This document shows positions 34,414 through 43,742 of a DNA stretch of 64,000 nt, piece after piece. The notes below the pieces were generated by a model. It did not search any database, was not told where the DNA came from, and saw nothing but the letters and a program-made list of their open reading frames with translations. The stretch comes from Terracoccus sp. 273MFTsu3.1 (GTDB lineage Bacteria; Actinomycetota; Actinomycetes; Actinomycetales; Dermatophilaceae), in the NCBI RefSeq assembly GCF_000383675.1, contig NZ_KB911824.1, positions 1-64,000 of the forward strand. The letters run 5' to 3'. Every line of letters starts with the position of its first letter. The first letter of the stretch is position 1. A program made the translations under genes and the position numbers.

Positions 34414-35364
34414 TCAGGGGATGTGGCGCTCGGCGTCTACCTCGTTGCGCATCTCGACGAGGGCTTGCGCGTGGTCGCGCAGCGCGACGTCCTCAGCGCT
34501 GACGGGCACCCACGGGCGCGCGGCGATGGCGGTGCCGCCGACGCCGAGCGGCACGAAGACGATGAGCGAGTGGGTCGTCAGGTCGAGGTCGCCGGTCGAG
34601 GGATCACCCGAGCGGACGTGGACGCTGATGTGCATGCTGGAGGTGCCGGTGAGCAGCAGCCGCGCCTCCACCTCCACGAGGTGTCCGATCCGGAGCGGTC
34701 GGTAGAAGCGGACCCCGCCAGCGTAGACGGCGACGTTGGACGCCGAGCCGGTCCACTGCGTGGCGAGCACGTGCGCAGCCTCGTCGATCCAGCGCATGAC
34801 GATCCCGCCGTGCACCTTGCCGCCCCAGTTGACGTCGGTCGGGGCTGCGAGGAAGCGCAGGACGACGCGGGGTGCCGTGCCGGCGTCGCTGTAGGTCTGA
34901 GCGGCCATGGCTGCGGCGATCTCGTTGCGCAGACCGATCCGGGTGACCGCGCTCTCCTGCCACTCGCGGTCGTGCTCGTCCTCGGGGACGAGCTGGGCGA
35001 CCGGGGTCGGGCGGCCCCGCTCGTCGACGGCGACGAAGACCATGATGCAGTCGGTCGTCGGCCGCAGCTCGCCGTCCCTGGGGTTGCCCGCCGAGACGGT
35101 GACGAGGATGTGCATGCTCGTCGTGCCGGAGTGGATGATGCGTGCCGTGGCCTCGACGAGGTCGCCGACCTGGACGGGCCGGGTGAAGCGCACGTTGCCG
35201 ACGTATGCCGTGACGCTGTAGGTCCCGCTCCATCCCGCGGCCGCGGCGTAGCCCGCCTTGTCGATCCACTCGAGGACGCGTCCGCCGCCGACCGTGCCGG
35301 AGTAGCCCGCGTCGGTGGGTGCGGCGAGGAAGCGCAGGGTGATCTCTCGGGCGCCGCGCGGCAT
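34414..35364 (-). CDS. Acyl-CoA thioesterase, tandem hotdog domains
   Basis: A 316-residue protein with two 4HBT hotdog domains (about 8-130 and 165-290). The second has the full active-site helix signature VNWGGKVHGGIVMRWIDEAA. The first reads GYSGTVGGGRVLEWIDKAGY and lacks the His before the GG pair. Hydrolysis of acyl-CoA is expected; similar two-domain ACOT-type enzymes use residues from both halves. ATG 35364 has AGGAGG 4 nt upstream. The gene lies 28 bp downstream of the FHA-FtsK gene on the same strand and may share its transcript. Confidence 0.9.
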   Translation of the reverse strand: MPRGAREITLRFLAAPTDAGYSGTVGGGRVLEWIDKAGYAAAAGWSGTYSVTAYVGNVRFTRPVQVGDLVEATARIIHSGTTSMHILVTVSAGNPRDGELRPTTDCIMVFVAVDERGRPTPVAQLVPEDEHDREWQESAVTRIGLRNEIAAAMAAQTYSDAGTAPRVVLRFLAAPTDVNWGGKVHGGIVMRWIDEAAHVLATQWTGSASNVAVYAGGVRFYRPLRIGHLVEVEARLLLTGTSSMHISVHVRSGDPSTGDLDLTTHSLIVFVPLGVGGTAIAARPWVPVSAEDVALRDHAQALVEMRNEVDAERHIP

Positions 35365-35392
35365 GGGGTCCTCCTGGGGCCGGGGGTGTGCG

Positions 35393-38300
35393 TCACGAGA
35401 GTGGCAGAGCGGGCCCGATCGTGCGTGGCGAGTCCGACGTCCGGCCTGTCGTCGGATCGACCAGCGCCACCTGGACCGGTGTCGAGCCGCCGTGGACCAC
35501 GAGGTGGCCGCGACCAGGGCGGCGCGTGCCCTCGATCTCGAGACGGACGCCCAGCACGTCGCCGTCTCCCGGTGACGTCGCGCCGAGCAGGATCCCGACG
35601 CCGTCGCGTGACACCTCGGGGAGGAGTCCCCGGAAGGCGCCGTTCGCGCGGGTCAGCTCCGCTGCGACCACGAGGATGCCCTCCGTGCCGTCGACGAGGC
35701 GAGCGGCCTCGAGCAGCGCCGCCTCGACCCCGCTGCCGTCCACGAGCTCGGCGTCGTCGACGAGCAGGCACAGATCCGGATCGCCACGCCGAACGCCGAT
35801 GAGCTCCGTGGCGTCGTGTGGTGTCAGGATCGGGCACGCGCGGCCGTCCGCCCACAGGGACAGGACGGAGCGGCGTGGACTGACGACGAGAACGCGTCGT
35901 CCCAGCCGGACCAGCTGCTCGCCGAGGGTCACCAGGGTGGTCGAGCGTCCGGACCGGTTCGGTCCCGCGACGACGACGCGGCGGAGACCGTCCCCGAACG
36001 GCAGGGCCAGGGGTGCGGCGTCGTCACCGCCGACACCGACCCACAGGTCGTCGTGGGCCGGCGGAAGGTCCTCGAGCCGCGCCTGCTCCGGCAGCGCCGC
36101 GATGCGCCAGGGAACGCGATCGCGTCGCTCCCGAGAGCGGCCACGGTGGACGTCCACGACCTTTGCCACGGCCTGCGCGACGTCTGAGGTCGCGGCCAGC
36201 TGCACCTCGTGGCCGCTCACGAGGTCGATCGCCCGTCCTGGCGTCCTCGTCGTGGTGGCGAGCTCGGGGGAAACGCCGGCCAGGGTGAGGTCCAGCGGGT
36301 CGGGCAGGTGGAGGGCCAGCCGGTGGTCGAGCAGACCCGGCAGGCGGCCGGAGAGGATGGCCCGCCCACCCGTCACGGCGAACCTCACTCCCGCACGGGG
36401 GCCGTCCCGGAGCAGGCGGTGCAGCTCGTCGACGGCAGCGCCGTGGTCGACGCCGCACAGGGCCTCTTCGAGCGACTCCCAGCCGTCGACGAGCACGACG
36501 GTGCGGGGAGCCGCGGGCTCGGCGCCGTCGACCATCCGGAGGAGGCGGGTGACGACGCGTCGGGTGCGAGTCGGGTCTGCGCCGTCGGTCACGGTCCCGA
36601 CGTGTGGGAGCGACGCGAGCGCAGCGCACGGCCCGGCGACGCCCTGGAGCACGTGCACGTGCAGGTCGTCGGGTGAGGCGCTCGCGGCAAGGCCGAGGGC
36701 GAGGGTGACGAGCGCGGTGGAGCGCCCCGAGCGTGGCCCACCGGCGATGCCGAGGTGGCCCCGGTCGCCCGCGCGCCACCAGAGGGTGCCCCGGCGCTGT
36801 TCGTCGGGCACGTCCACGAGCCCCATCGGCACGTCGAGCGCCGACGGCGACCCCGACGAGCGCCCAGCGGCCATCACGTCGGCCGGGGTCAGCTCGGTCG
36901 GCAGTGGCGGCAGCCAGGGAGAGGGCTGGGACGGGATTGCGGCGCGGCGAGCAGCGTCGCGCGCTGCGTCGACGACGGCGAGGAGCTCGGTGGGGTGAGG
37001 CTGGTCGTCCGCGACGTCCGTGGGAGGTTCGACCGGGGACAGCAGGTCGCGCAGGACGACGCGGGTCCGATCCGTCGTGCCGGGGTCTACGGCCAGCGGG
37101 TCCCCGAGGTAGGCGGTCTGCACGGTCGTGAGGGTCCGGTCGCCCGAGCGCAGGCAGGCTCGTCCGGGCGCTCGCGGGTCGAGCGAGGCGGCGTCTACGG
37201 CGTCGACCACGTCCTCGCTGTCTGCGCGGTCACGGACCCGGAGCGCGATGCGCAGGGCGACGTTGGCCCGCATGTCGGCCGAGACGATGCCCGCGGGGCG
37301 CTGGGTCGCCAGCACGAGATGGAGACCGAGCGACCGACCGAGGGCCGCGACGCGCACGAGGCCCGCGATGAAGTCGGGGAACTCGTCGGCGAGGGCCTTG
37401 AACTCGTCCACGACGATGACGAGACGGGACAGCGGAGGGAGCTCACGGCATACGCCCGCGGAGCGCCGGTAGTGGTCGAGGTCACGCGCGGACGCCCGCG
37501 CTAGCAGCCGCTCACGGCGCTTCATCTCGGCATCGAGCGACGTGAGAGCCCGCGCCGTCAGGTGCGCGTCGAGGTCGGTGACGATGCCGACCGTGTGCGG
37601 TAGTCGGGCGCAGTCGCCGAAGGCCGATCCACCCTTGTAGTCCACGAGCAGGAGGCCCAGCTCGTCCGGCCGGTTGCTCACGGCGAGGCCGGTGACGAGG
37701 GACTGGAGGAGCTCCGACTTGCCCGACCCCGTGGTCCCGCCGACGAGCACGTGCGGCCCGTCCGTCGCCAGGTCGACCGTGAGGTTGCCCTCGGTCGACC
37801 GCCCGAGGAGTGCGACGGGACGACCGGTGCTGCGTGCCCACGACCGCAGCAGGCCCTCGCCGGTCGTGGGGTCGACGCCCGCCTCCCGGTGCAGCTCGAC
37901 GAACGACACGTGCCGGGGCAGCGCTGCCGATCCTGACTCCGGTGTGGCGTCGACGTACGGCGCCAGGACCCGGCTGACGCTCTCGAGCCAGCCGATCGAC
38001 GGCAGGTCCGGGGCCACCTCCGTGAGGGCGCGCCCGTCCGCTCGCACCGTGGCCGACGGTGCGGAGCCGTCCAGCTCCACCGTGGCGCGCGTCTCGGCCG
38101 GAAGGGCGGACACGTCCCTGTCCACGCAGACGAGGACGATCCCGGACTCGGGTCCCGCGCGCAGCAGGTCGGCGACTCCCGGACGGGCCCGGAGCCCGCT
38201 GGCTCCGTCGAGGAGGACGACGACGTCGGGAGCGGGACGCCGTGAACCCGTCGAGCGACCGTCGACCGCCGCACCTCGGCTGTCTACGAGCTCGCGGAGG

Positions 38301-39673
38301 GCCGAGACGTGGCGTGCCACGTCTGCCGCTCGGCCGGCGACGCGCGCCGGCGACCCGTCGTCGTCCCGGACGTGGGGCAGGTGCGCGGCCCACTCCCAGT
38401 CGAGCGCGTGATCATGCGTGTCGGCGAGGACGTGGACCTGGACGGTGCGGGGCGTGTGCCACGTCGCCACCTGCAGGAGCAGGCCGCCGACGAGCGAGAG
38501 CGTGTGGTCCCGGGGGCCTGCGACGCCGACGACACCTGAGGTCGCGAGATCCAGCAGGGCGGGGAGCCCGTTCACGTGGGGTACGCCGTCGGGTGCCGGA
38601 CCACGCACGTCGACCCGGGTCGGCTGGGTGGCGGTCCCGAGGCGGAGCACCAGGTGGTCGTCGTCCGAGGGCCGTCGCTCCCACAGCCGGGTCCCGCGTC
38701 GGCGGGCGACGGCCTCGAGGTGGCCCAGGTCGGGATGGCCCTCGCGCCGTCGGGTCACGTCCGCCGCGACGGCCTCTGCGAGGTCGTTGCGGGCCTCGGC
38801 GAGCTGTACGGCGTGCTCACGGACCTGCCGGCGGTACGACACCCGACCTGCGCGTCGGTCGCTCCACCACTGTCCGATGAGGAGGACCGGCGACATGAGG
38901 GCGAAGAGGAGGAGGGCGGGGGAGGAGAGTGTTACGGCGAGCACGGCCGACAGGGCCACCGGAGCCAGCGACGTCAGGAGCGGTGCGCGGTGTCGGTCCG
39001 GGCGGCACGGGACCTCGGGAAAGGTCACCGACGACGTGACGCCCGCGTCGCGGAAGCGCGGCTGGCGGTGGATCCGGACCTCGCCGTCCACGACCTCGTG
39101 ATGGCCGCCGCGGACGTCCACGCCGCCCAGGATGAGCGTCGTCGACCCCACGGTCAGCAGCTGACCGGGCTCGAGACGCGCCCCGTGGCTCGGCAGCAGC
39201 GTCCCGTCGATGCGTGACCCGTTGGTCGGGTGGTGATCGACGACGCTGACGTGGTCGGGAGTCACGGTGACGACCGCGTGAGCGCGGGAGACGCCCGGGT
39301 CGTCGAGGCGCACGTCCGCGGACGCAGCGCGCCCGACCACGTGCTCGCCCCGACCGAGGCGCACGAGCCGTCCTGCGCCGATCCCACCGGCGAGCCGCAG
39401 CTCCACCGCGCCGCGACCCGCCGCGATCACGGCGGGATCGTCCGGACGAGTGATGGTCAGCAGAGCGCCCCGCAGGAGGGGCGGTGCCCCGACGAGGGCG
39501 TCGTCGGTGACGAGGTGGCCGTCGGTGCGGAAGCCGCAGCTCGGGACGCCGGAGATCTCGGTGAGCTCGCGACGGATCTCCCCGAAGCGTGTGCCTGACG
39601 GGGCCTCGATCGTCACGTGTCGCGGACGCGCGCCGGGCACACGGGTGTCGACGACGGTCATGGTCAGGCGCAC
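35393..39673 (-). CDS. FHA-FtsK/SpoIIIE ATPase, EccC/EssC-like
   Basis: A 1426-residue membrane ATPase. Order: an N-terminal region possibly ubiquitin-like (1-80), an FHA domain (about 90-184, with VVGRAASADVRLDDPGVSRA and the NGSRIDG loop), two membrane helices (about 233-268), then three FtsK/SpoIIIE ATPase modules. The first has a canonical Walker A, GGTTGSGKSELL (Lys near 652), plus VVDEFKALADEFPDF. The second (about 978) and third (about 1241) have PRSGRST and NRSGRST with Arg replacing the Walker lysine, as in EccC motors. Such proteins drive type VII secretion of WXG100-type substrates, but none is encoded nearby. GTG 39673 follows AAGGAGG by 5 nt. Confidence 0.9.
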   Translation of the reverse strand: MRLTMTVVDTRVPGARPRHVTIEAPSGTRFGEIRRELTEISGVPSCGFRTDGHLVTDDALVGAPPLLRGALLTITRPDDPAVIAAGRGAVELRLAGGIGAGRLVRLGRGEHVVGRAASADVRLDDPGVSRAHAVVTVTPDHVSVVDHHPTNGSRIDGTLLPSHGARLEPGQLLTVGSTTLILGGVDVRGGHHEVVDGEVRIHRQPRFRDAGVTSSVTFPEVPCRPDRHRAPLLTSLAPVALSAVLAVTLSSPALLLFALMSPVLLIGQWWSDRRAGRVSYRRQVREHAVQLAEARNDLAEAVAADVTRRREGHPDLGHLEAVARRRGTRLWERRPSDDDHLVLRLGTATQPTRVDVRGPAPDGVPHVNGLPALLDLATSGVVGVAGPRDHTLSLVGGLLLQVATWHTPRTVQVHVLADTHDHALDWEWAAHLPHVRDDDGSPARVAGRAADVARHVSALRELVDSRGAAVDGRSTGSRRPAPDVVVLLDGASGLRARPGVADLLRAGPESGIVLVCVDRDVSALPAETRATVELDGSAPSATVRADGRALTEVAPDLPSIGWLESVSRVLAPYVDATPESGSAALPRHVSFVELHREAGVDPTTGEGLLRSWARSTGRPVALLGRSTEGNLTVDLATDGPHVLVGGTTGSGKSELLQSLVTGLAVSNRPDELGLLLVDYKGGSAFGDCARLPHTVGIVTDLDAHLTARALTSLDAEMKRRERLLARASARDLDHYRRSAGVCRELPPLSRLVIVVDEFKALADEFPDFIAGLVRVAALGRSLGLHLVLATQRPAGIVSADMRANVALRIALRVRDRADSEDVVDAVDAASLDPRAPGRACLRSGDRTLTTVQTAYLGDPLAVDPGTTDRTRVVLRDLLSPVEPPTDVADDQPHPTELLAVVDAARDAARRAAIPSQPSPWLPPLPTELTPADVMAAGRSSGSPSALDVPMGLVDVPDEQRRGTLWWRAGDRGHLGIAGGPRSGRSTALVTLALGLAASASPDDLHVHVLQGVAGPCAALASLPHVGTVTDGADPTRTRRVVTRLLRMVDGAEPAAPRTVVLVDGWESLEEALCGVDHGAAVDELHRLLRDGPRAGVRFAVTGGRAILSGRLPGLLDHRLALHLPDPLDLTLAGVSPELATTTRTPGRAIDLVSGHEVQLAATSDVAQAVAKVVDVHRGRSRERRDRVPWRIAALPEQARLEDLPPAHDDLWVGVGGDDAAPLALPFGDGLRRVVVAGPNRSGRSTTLVTLGEQLVRLGRRVLVVSPRRSVLSLWADGRACPILTPHDATELIGVRRGDPDLCLLVDDAELVDGSGVEAALLEAARLVDGTEGILVVAAELTRANGAFRGLLPEVSRDGVGILLGATSPGDGDVLGVRLEIEGTRRPGRGHLVVHGGSTPVQVALVDPTTGRTSDSPRTIGPALPLS

Positions 39674-39832
39674 CAGGTCCTCCTTCTCGTCCCCCCATGA
39701 GACAGCCCCCGTGCCGCCCGCCCTCCGTCGTGTGCACAGGTGTGGACGATGGCGGCGGGGGGATCATGCAGCTCGCTACGGTGCCCCGCGCTCGCACCGA
39801 CCGACGGCGGCCCTGTGGAGGAAGATCCCGCG

Positions 39833-39855
39833 TTTGATCGCATTTGACCTAGCTT
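39833..39855 (+). promoter_or_regulatory. Candidate promoter region of the Tad operon
   Basis: TTTGATC (39833) and TTTGACC (39843) form a direct repeat with one-helical-turn (10 bp) phasing, immediately before a -10-like TAGCTT (39850-39855). This resembles an activator site. The rest of the 251-bp gap shows nothing else clear. Confidence 0.3.
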
Positions 39856-39924
39856 GGACGCGCCAGATCGGGGCAGTCCGGGCAGGATGTCGGGCGTAGC
39901 AACTCACAGGGTTCAGGGGAACGC

Positions 39925-41163
39925 ATGTCCACACAGGAAGCGGTGCGCCACGTCGAGGGCGAGGTCCGTGAGCTGATCCGTCGCTCGGGTCTCGACCCCG
40001 CACGTGACTCCAAAGCCGTACGCCGTCTAGTCCAGGACGCCGTGCAGGACTACGACGAGCGCTCCCTCCACGGAGGTCTGCCGACGCTCGGAGACCAGCG
40101 AATCGCCGTTCACTCGATCCTTGCCGTCGTCGCCGGATACGGTCCGCTCCAGCAGTACTTCGACGACCCCGCGGTCGAGGAGATCTGGATCAACGAGCCC
40201 TCGCGCGTCTTCGTGGCGCGCGGTGGCATCGCCGAGCTGACCCCCACGATCCTCACGGCCGACGACGTGCGCGACCTCGTGGAACGGATGCTCAAGAGCA
40301 GCGGCCGGCGCGTCGACCTCAGCAGCCCCTTCGTCGACGCGACGCTCGCCGACGGCTCACGGCTCCATGTCGTCATCCCCGACATCAGCAGAGCCCACTG
40401 GCAGGTCAACATCCGCAAGTTCGTCGTCAAGGCCGACCACCTCGACGACCTCGTCCGTCTCGGCACGATGCCACGACAGGCGGCCACGTTCCTCGAGGCC
40501 GCCGTCGCCAGCGGTCTCAACGTCCTCGTGGCCGGTGGCACGCAGGCAGGCAAGACGACGCTCCTCAACTGCCTCGCCGCCGCGATCCCGCCGCGCGAGC
40601 GCATCGTGACCTGCGAGGAGGTCTTCGAGCTGAAGATCCCGCAGCGCGACGTGGCCGCCATGCAGTGCCGCCAGCCCAGCCTCGAGGGCACGGGCGAGGT
40701 CCCGCTGCGGCGCCTCGTCAAGGAGGCACTGCGCATGCGTCCGTCGCGCATCATCGTCGGCGAGGTGCGCCAGGAGGAGAGTCTCGACCTGCTCATCGCC
40801 CTGAACAGCGGGGTACCGGGCATGTGCACCGTGCACGCCAACAGCGCCCGCGAGGCCGTCACGAAGATGTGCACGCTGCCGCTCCTCGCCGGCGAGAACG
40901 TCTCGAGCCGCTTCGTCGTGCCGACGGTGGCGGCAGCGGTCGACGTCGTCGTCCACGTCGCCCTCGAGCGCGACGGTGTTCGTAGGGTCCGGGAGATCGT
41001 CGCCGTCCCCGGACGGGCCGAGGGGGACGTCATCGAGATCGCGGACCTCTTCGTCACGCGCGACGGTGCCCTGCAACGGGCCGACGGGTTCCCGCCCCAT
41101 CGGGAGGCCTTCGAGCGGGCCGGATACGACGTGGCGGCCCTTCTCGGTCAGGCGAACTCATGA
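39925..41163 (+). CDS. cpaF: Tad/Flp pilus assembly ATPase CpaF (TadA)
   Basis: A 412-residue type II/IV secretion ATPase. Walker A is GGTQAGKTTLLN and the Asp/Glu-box segment is RIIVGEVRQEESLDLLIALN, followed by the His-box MCTVHANSAREAV. It should power assembly of Flp-type pili at the cytoplasmic face. ATG 39925 has AGGGGA just upstream. It is the first gene of an operon in which each following gene but one overlaps its predecessor by 4 bp. Confidence 0.95.
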   Translation: MSTQEAVRHVEGEVRELIRRSGLDPARDSKAVRRLVQDAVQDYDERSLHGGLPTLGDQRIAVHSILAVVAGYGPLQQYFDDPAVEEIWINEPSRVFVARGGIAELTPTILTADDVRDLVERMLKSSGRRVDLSSPFVDATLADGSRLHVVIPDISRAHWQVNIRKFVVKADHLDDLVRLGTMPRQAATFLEAAVASGLNVLVAGGTQAGKTTLLNCLAAAIPPRERIVTCEEVFELKIPQRDVAAMQCRQPSLEGTGEVPLRRLVKEALRMRPSRIIVGEVRQEESLDLLIALNSGVPGMCTVHANSAREAVTKMCTLPLLAGENVSSRFVVPTVAAAVDVVVHVALERDGVRRVREIVAVPGRAEGDVIEIADLFVTRDGALQRADGFPPHREAFERAGYDVAALLGQANS

Positions 41164-42029
41164 TCTCGCCTCTCGCGATCGGCCTGGTGCTAGGCGTCGG
41201 CGTCTTCTTCGTCTACTGGTCGTTCTGGCCCCAGGAGCCCGCTCGCGAGAAGGCCGACCGGGGCGGTTTCATGGTCGAGCTGCGTGACCACCTCACCCAG
41301 GCCGGATACTCGTCGGTCACGCCCGGCAACGTCGTCGCCGGGTCGGTGGTGCTCTTCGTCGTCGCCTTCATCCTGGTCCTCGCCCTGACGCGCGTCGTCC
41401 CGATCTCCTTGTGCTTCAGCCTCATGGCCGGCGCGATCCCGCTCTCGCTCGTGCGGATGCGGGCACGCAAGCGCCGCAACAAGCTTCGCGACCTGTGGCC
41501 CGACGTCGTCGACAACATCACGTCGGGCGTGCGCGCGGGCCTGGCGCTCCCCGAGGCACTGTCGCAGCTCGCCGTCCGCGGTCCGGCCGAGCTGCGTCCC
41601 GCCTTCGCCGCGTTCGCGGAGGACTACCGGACGACAGGACGTTTCCACGACTGTCTCGACCGGCTCAAGGACCGCCTCAGCGACCCGGTCGGCGACCGCA
41701 TCGTCGAGTCGCTCCGGATCGCGCGCGAGGTCGGTGGCAGTGACCTCGGGAAGCTGCTCCGCACGCTGTCGTCGTTCCTGCGTGAGGACGCCCGCACTCG
41801 CTCCGAGCTCGAGACCCGGCAGAGCTGGACGGTCAACGCGGCCCGTCTCGCGGCCGGTGCCCCGTGGGTCGTCCTCGGGCTGCTCGCCCTGAACGGCAGC
41901 TCGCTCGCGGCCTACTCGTCACCCACGGGTTGGGCCGTCCTCGCGGTCGGCGCCGCCCTGTGCGTCGTGGCCTACCGGGCCATGGTGTGGATCGGGCGAC
42001 TTCCCGAGGAAGAGCGGGTGCTCCGGTGA
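41160..42029 (+). CDS. Tad pilus assembly membrane protein, TadB-like (T2SSF)
   Basis: A 289-residue inner-membrane platform protein. It has two N-terminal helices, a cytoplasmic T2SSF domain (DLWPDVVDNITSGVRAGLAL, ALSQLAVRGP) and two C-terminal helices. ATGA couples it to cpaF. The following T2SSF protein is its likely partner. Confidence 0.9.
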   Translation: MISPLAIGLVLGVGVFFVYWSFWPQEPAREKADRGGFMVELRDHLTQAGYSSVTPGNVVAGSVVLFVVAFILVLALTRVVPISLCFSLMAGAIPLSLVRMRARKRRNKLRDLWPDVVDNITSGVRAGLALPEALSQLAVRGPAELRPAFAAFAEDYRTTGRFHDCLDRLKDRLSDPVGDRIVESLRIAREVGGSDLGKLLRTLSSFLREDARTRSELETRQSWTVNAARLAAGAPWVVLGLLALNGSSLAAYSSPTGWAVLAVGAALCVVAYRAMVWIGRLPEEERVLR

Positions 42030-43003
42030 ACGGGTTGGCGGGTCGACTCGGCCAGCTCGTCACCGACGGGTGGTCGTGGGTCGGCGCGAGCGCGGGCGTA
42101 CTCCTTGTCGCGGGGGTCGCTCTCGTCGTCGCGGGCCTGCCCGCGAGCCGCCGTCCGACCCTCGACGACCGCCTCGAGCCCTACCTGCGCGACACGCCCC
42201 GCCCGTCGACGCTGCTCTCCCGGCCGGCCCCGCCACGTGGGCCGTTCGGCTTCGGCGAGCTGCTCGCGCCCTACGTGGCCAGGCTGGGATCAGGGGTGGG
42301 CTCGCTCGTCGGGGGTGCCCCGTCCGTAGCGCGCCGCCAGCTCCGTGCGGGGCAGCCGGCGGACGTCGAACGGTTTCGCGCCGAGCAGGTCATGGCCGGG
42401 GCAGCCGGGGGACTGGCTGGTCTCGCCTTCACTGCCCTCGTCGCCGTCGCGCAGCGGCGTTTCCCCGTGCCGGTCCTCGTGTCGATGGTGATCGTCGGAG
42501 TGCTCGGCGGGATCGCCGGTCGCGACTACCTTCTCAGCCGTGCCGCGAGCCGCCGCGAGGCTCGGATGCTCACCGAGTTTCCCACCGTGGCAGAGCTGCT
42601 CGCCCTGGCCGTGAGCGCAGGGGAAGGAGCGGTCGGCGCCCTCGAACGCGTCTGCCGTCTGTCCCGAGGAGAGCTGTCCGACGAGCTGCGCCGGTGCCTG
42701 GCGGACGCTCGCGCGGGAGCCAACCTGCCCACGGCGCTCCAGGGCCTCGCAGACCGCACCGGGCTGATGAGCCTGAGCCGTTTCGTCGACGGCATCGTCG
42801 TCGCCGTCGAGCGCGGGACGCCGCTTGCCGACGTGCTCCGGGCCCAGGCGCAGGACGTCCGCGAGGACGGGCGACGCACCCTCATGGAGGAGGGCGGGAA
42901 GAAGGAGATCTACATGATGGTGCCCATCGTGTTCCTCACCCTGCCAGTGACGGTGCTCTTCGCGCTCTACCCGGGCCTCAGCTTCCTCCATCTCAAGCTC
43001 TGA
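42026..43003 (+). CDS. Tad pilus assembly membrane protein, TadC-like (T2SSF)
   Basis: A 325-residue second platform protein with an N-terminal helix, paired mid-protein helices and a T2SSF domain (EFPTVAELLALAVSAGEGAV, YMMVPIVFLTLPVTVLFALY at the C-terminus). The GTG start overlaps the previous stop (GTGA). The C-terminal EGGKKEIYMM motif is typical of TadC. Confidence 0.9.
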   Translation: MNGLAGRLGQLVTDGWSWVGASAGVLLVAGVALVVAGLPASRRPTLDDRLEPYLRDTPRPSTLLSRPAPPRGPFGFGELLAPYVARLGSGVGSLVGGAPSVARRQLRAGQPADVERFRAEQVMAGAAGGLAGLAFTALVAVAQRRFPVPVLVSMVIVGVLGGIAGRDYLLSRAASRREARMLTEFPTVAELLALAVSAGEGAVGALERVCRLSRGELSDELRRCLADARAGANLPTALQGLADRTGLMSLSRFVDGIVVAVERGTPLADVLRAQAQDVREDGRRTLMEEGGKKEIYMMVPIVFLTLPVTVLFALYPGLSFLHLKL

Positions 43004-43056
43004 CACCCGGCCCACCGAATGTCCTTTCACCGCAATCAAACACAGGGAGAAAGAGA

Positions 43057-43272
43057 ATGAACCGCATCATCACGGCACACGCCCGAGCCCGTGCGGCAGT
43101 CACGACCGCCGTGTCGCGCCGGATCGCCGGCTCTCGTGACCGCGGCGACGTCCCCGGCTGGGTCCTCATCACGATCATGACCGCTGGCCTCGTCACCGCC
43201 CTGTGGGCCCTCGCCGGCCCCCAGCTCGGGCAGCTCTTCAGCGACGCCATCTCGGACGTCAAGGGCCCGTGA
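43057..43272 (+). CDS. Small Tad-locus membrane peptide, candidate pilin
   Basis: A 71-residue protein with a basic N-terminus (25-30 residues) and one hydrophobic helix beginning at DVPGWVLITIMTAG. Its place between TadC and the TadE-like genes is where actinobacterial loci encode their Flp-like pilin. The GDVPGW junction could be the prepilin-peptidase site, but the usual Glu at +5 is missing. AGGGAGAAAGAGA precedes ATG 43057, a strong ribosome site fitting a highly made subunit. Its stop overlaps the next GTG. Confidence 0.7.
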   Translation: MNRIITAHARARAAVTTAVSRRIAGSRDRGDVPGWVLITIMTAGLVTALWALAGPQLGQLFSDAISDVKGP

Positions 43273-43742
43273 GGTCCGCCGACCCGGCCGCGGTGAGCCC
43301 CGGGTCGATCCTGACCCGTCTGGCGAACCGAGCGACCAAGGCAGCCGATCGCGAGCAAGGTTCTGCCGTAGCGGAGTTCGTCATGGTGGCTGCACTCCTT
43401 CTGGTCGTGGCGATGGGTGTCTTCCAGCTCGGCCTGGCCCTCTACGTGCGCAACACGCTGATCTCGGCCGCGTCCGAGGGCGCCCGCTACGGCGCTCGGG
43501 CCGATGCGGAGCCGGGTGACGGCGTCGCACGCACCGAGGCGCTCATCACCTCGGCGTTGAGTGCGACGTTCGCCCAGGACGTGAGCGCCACCCGATCTGT
43601 CACCGCCTCGGGGGTACGCGTCGTGGAGGTCCGCGTGACGGCGCCGCTGCCGGTCATCGGTCCGATCGGACCAGCGGGCGCGCTCACGGCGTCCGGTCGC
43701 GCCTTCAGCGAGGAACAGGTCGTGGCCGGAGCGAGCCGATGA
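43269..43742 (+). CDS. TadE-family pseudopilin-like protein
   Basis: A 157-residue protein with the TadE N-terminal signature GSAVAEFVMVAALLLVV, one helix and an extracytoplasmic domain with SAASEGARYGAR. The GTG overlaps the previous stop by 4 bp. It is probably a minor pilin or assembly factor of the Tad system. Confidence 0.9.
   Translation: MRSADPAAVSPGSILTRLANRATKAADREQGSAVAEFVMVAALLLVVAMGVFQLGLALYVRNTLISAASEGARYGARADAEPGDGVARTEALITSALSATFAQDVSATRSVTASGVRVVEVRVTAPLPVIGPIGPAGALTASGRAFSEEQVVAGASR

Noticed and set aside
35393-39673. A complete type VII secretion locus.
   Set aside because: I saw only the FHA-FtsK ATPase; no WXG100, EccB, EccD, EccE or mycosin gene is in the window.
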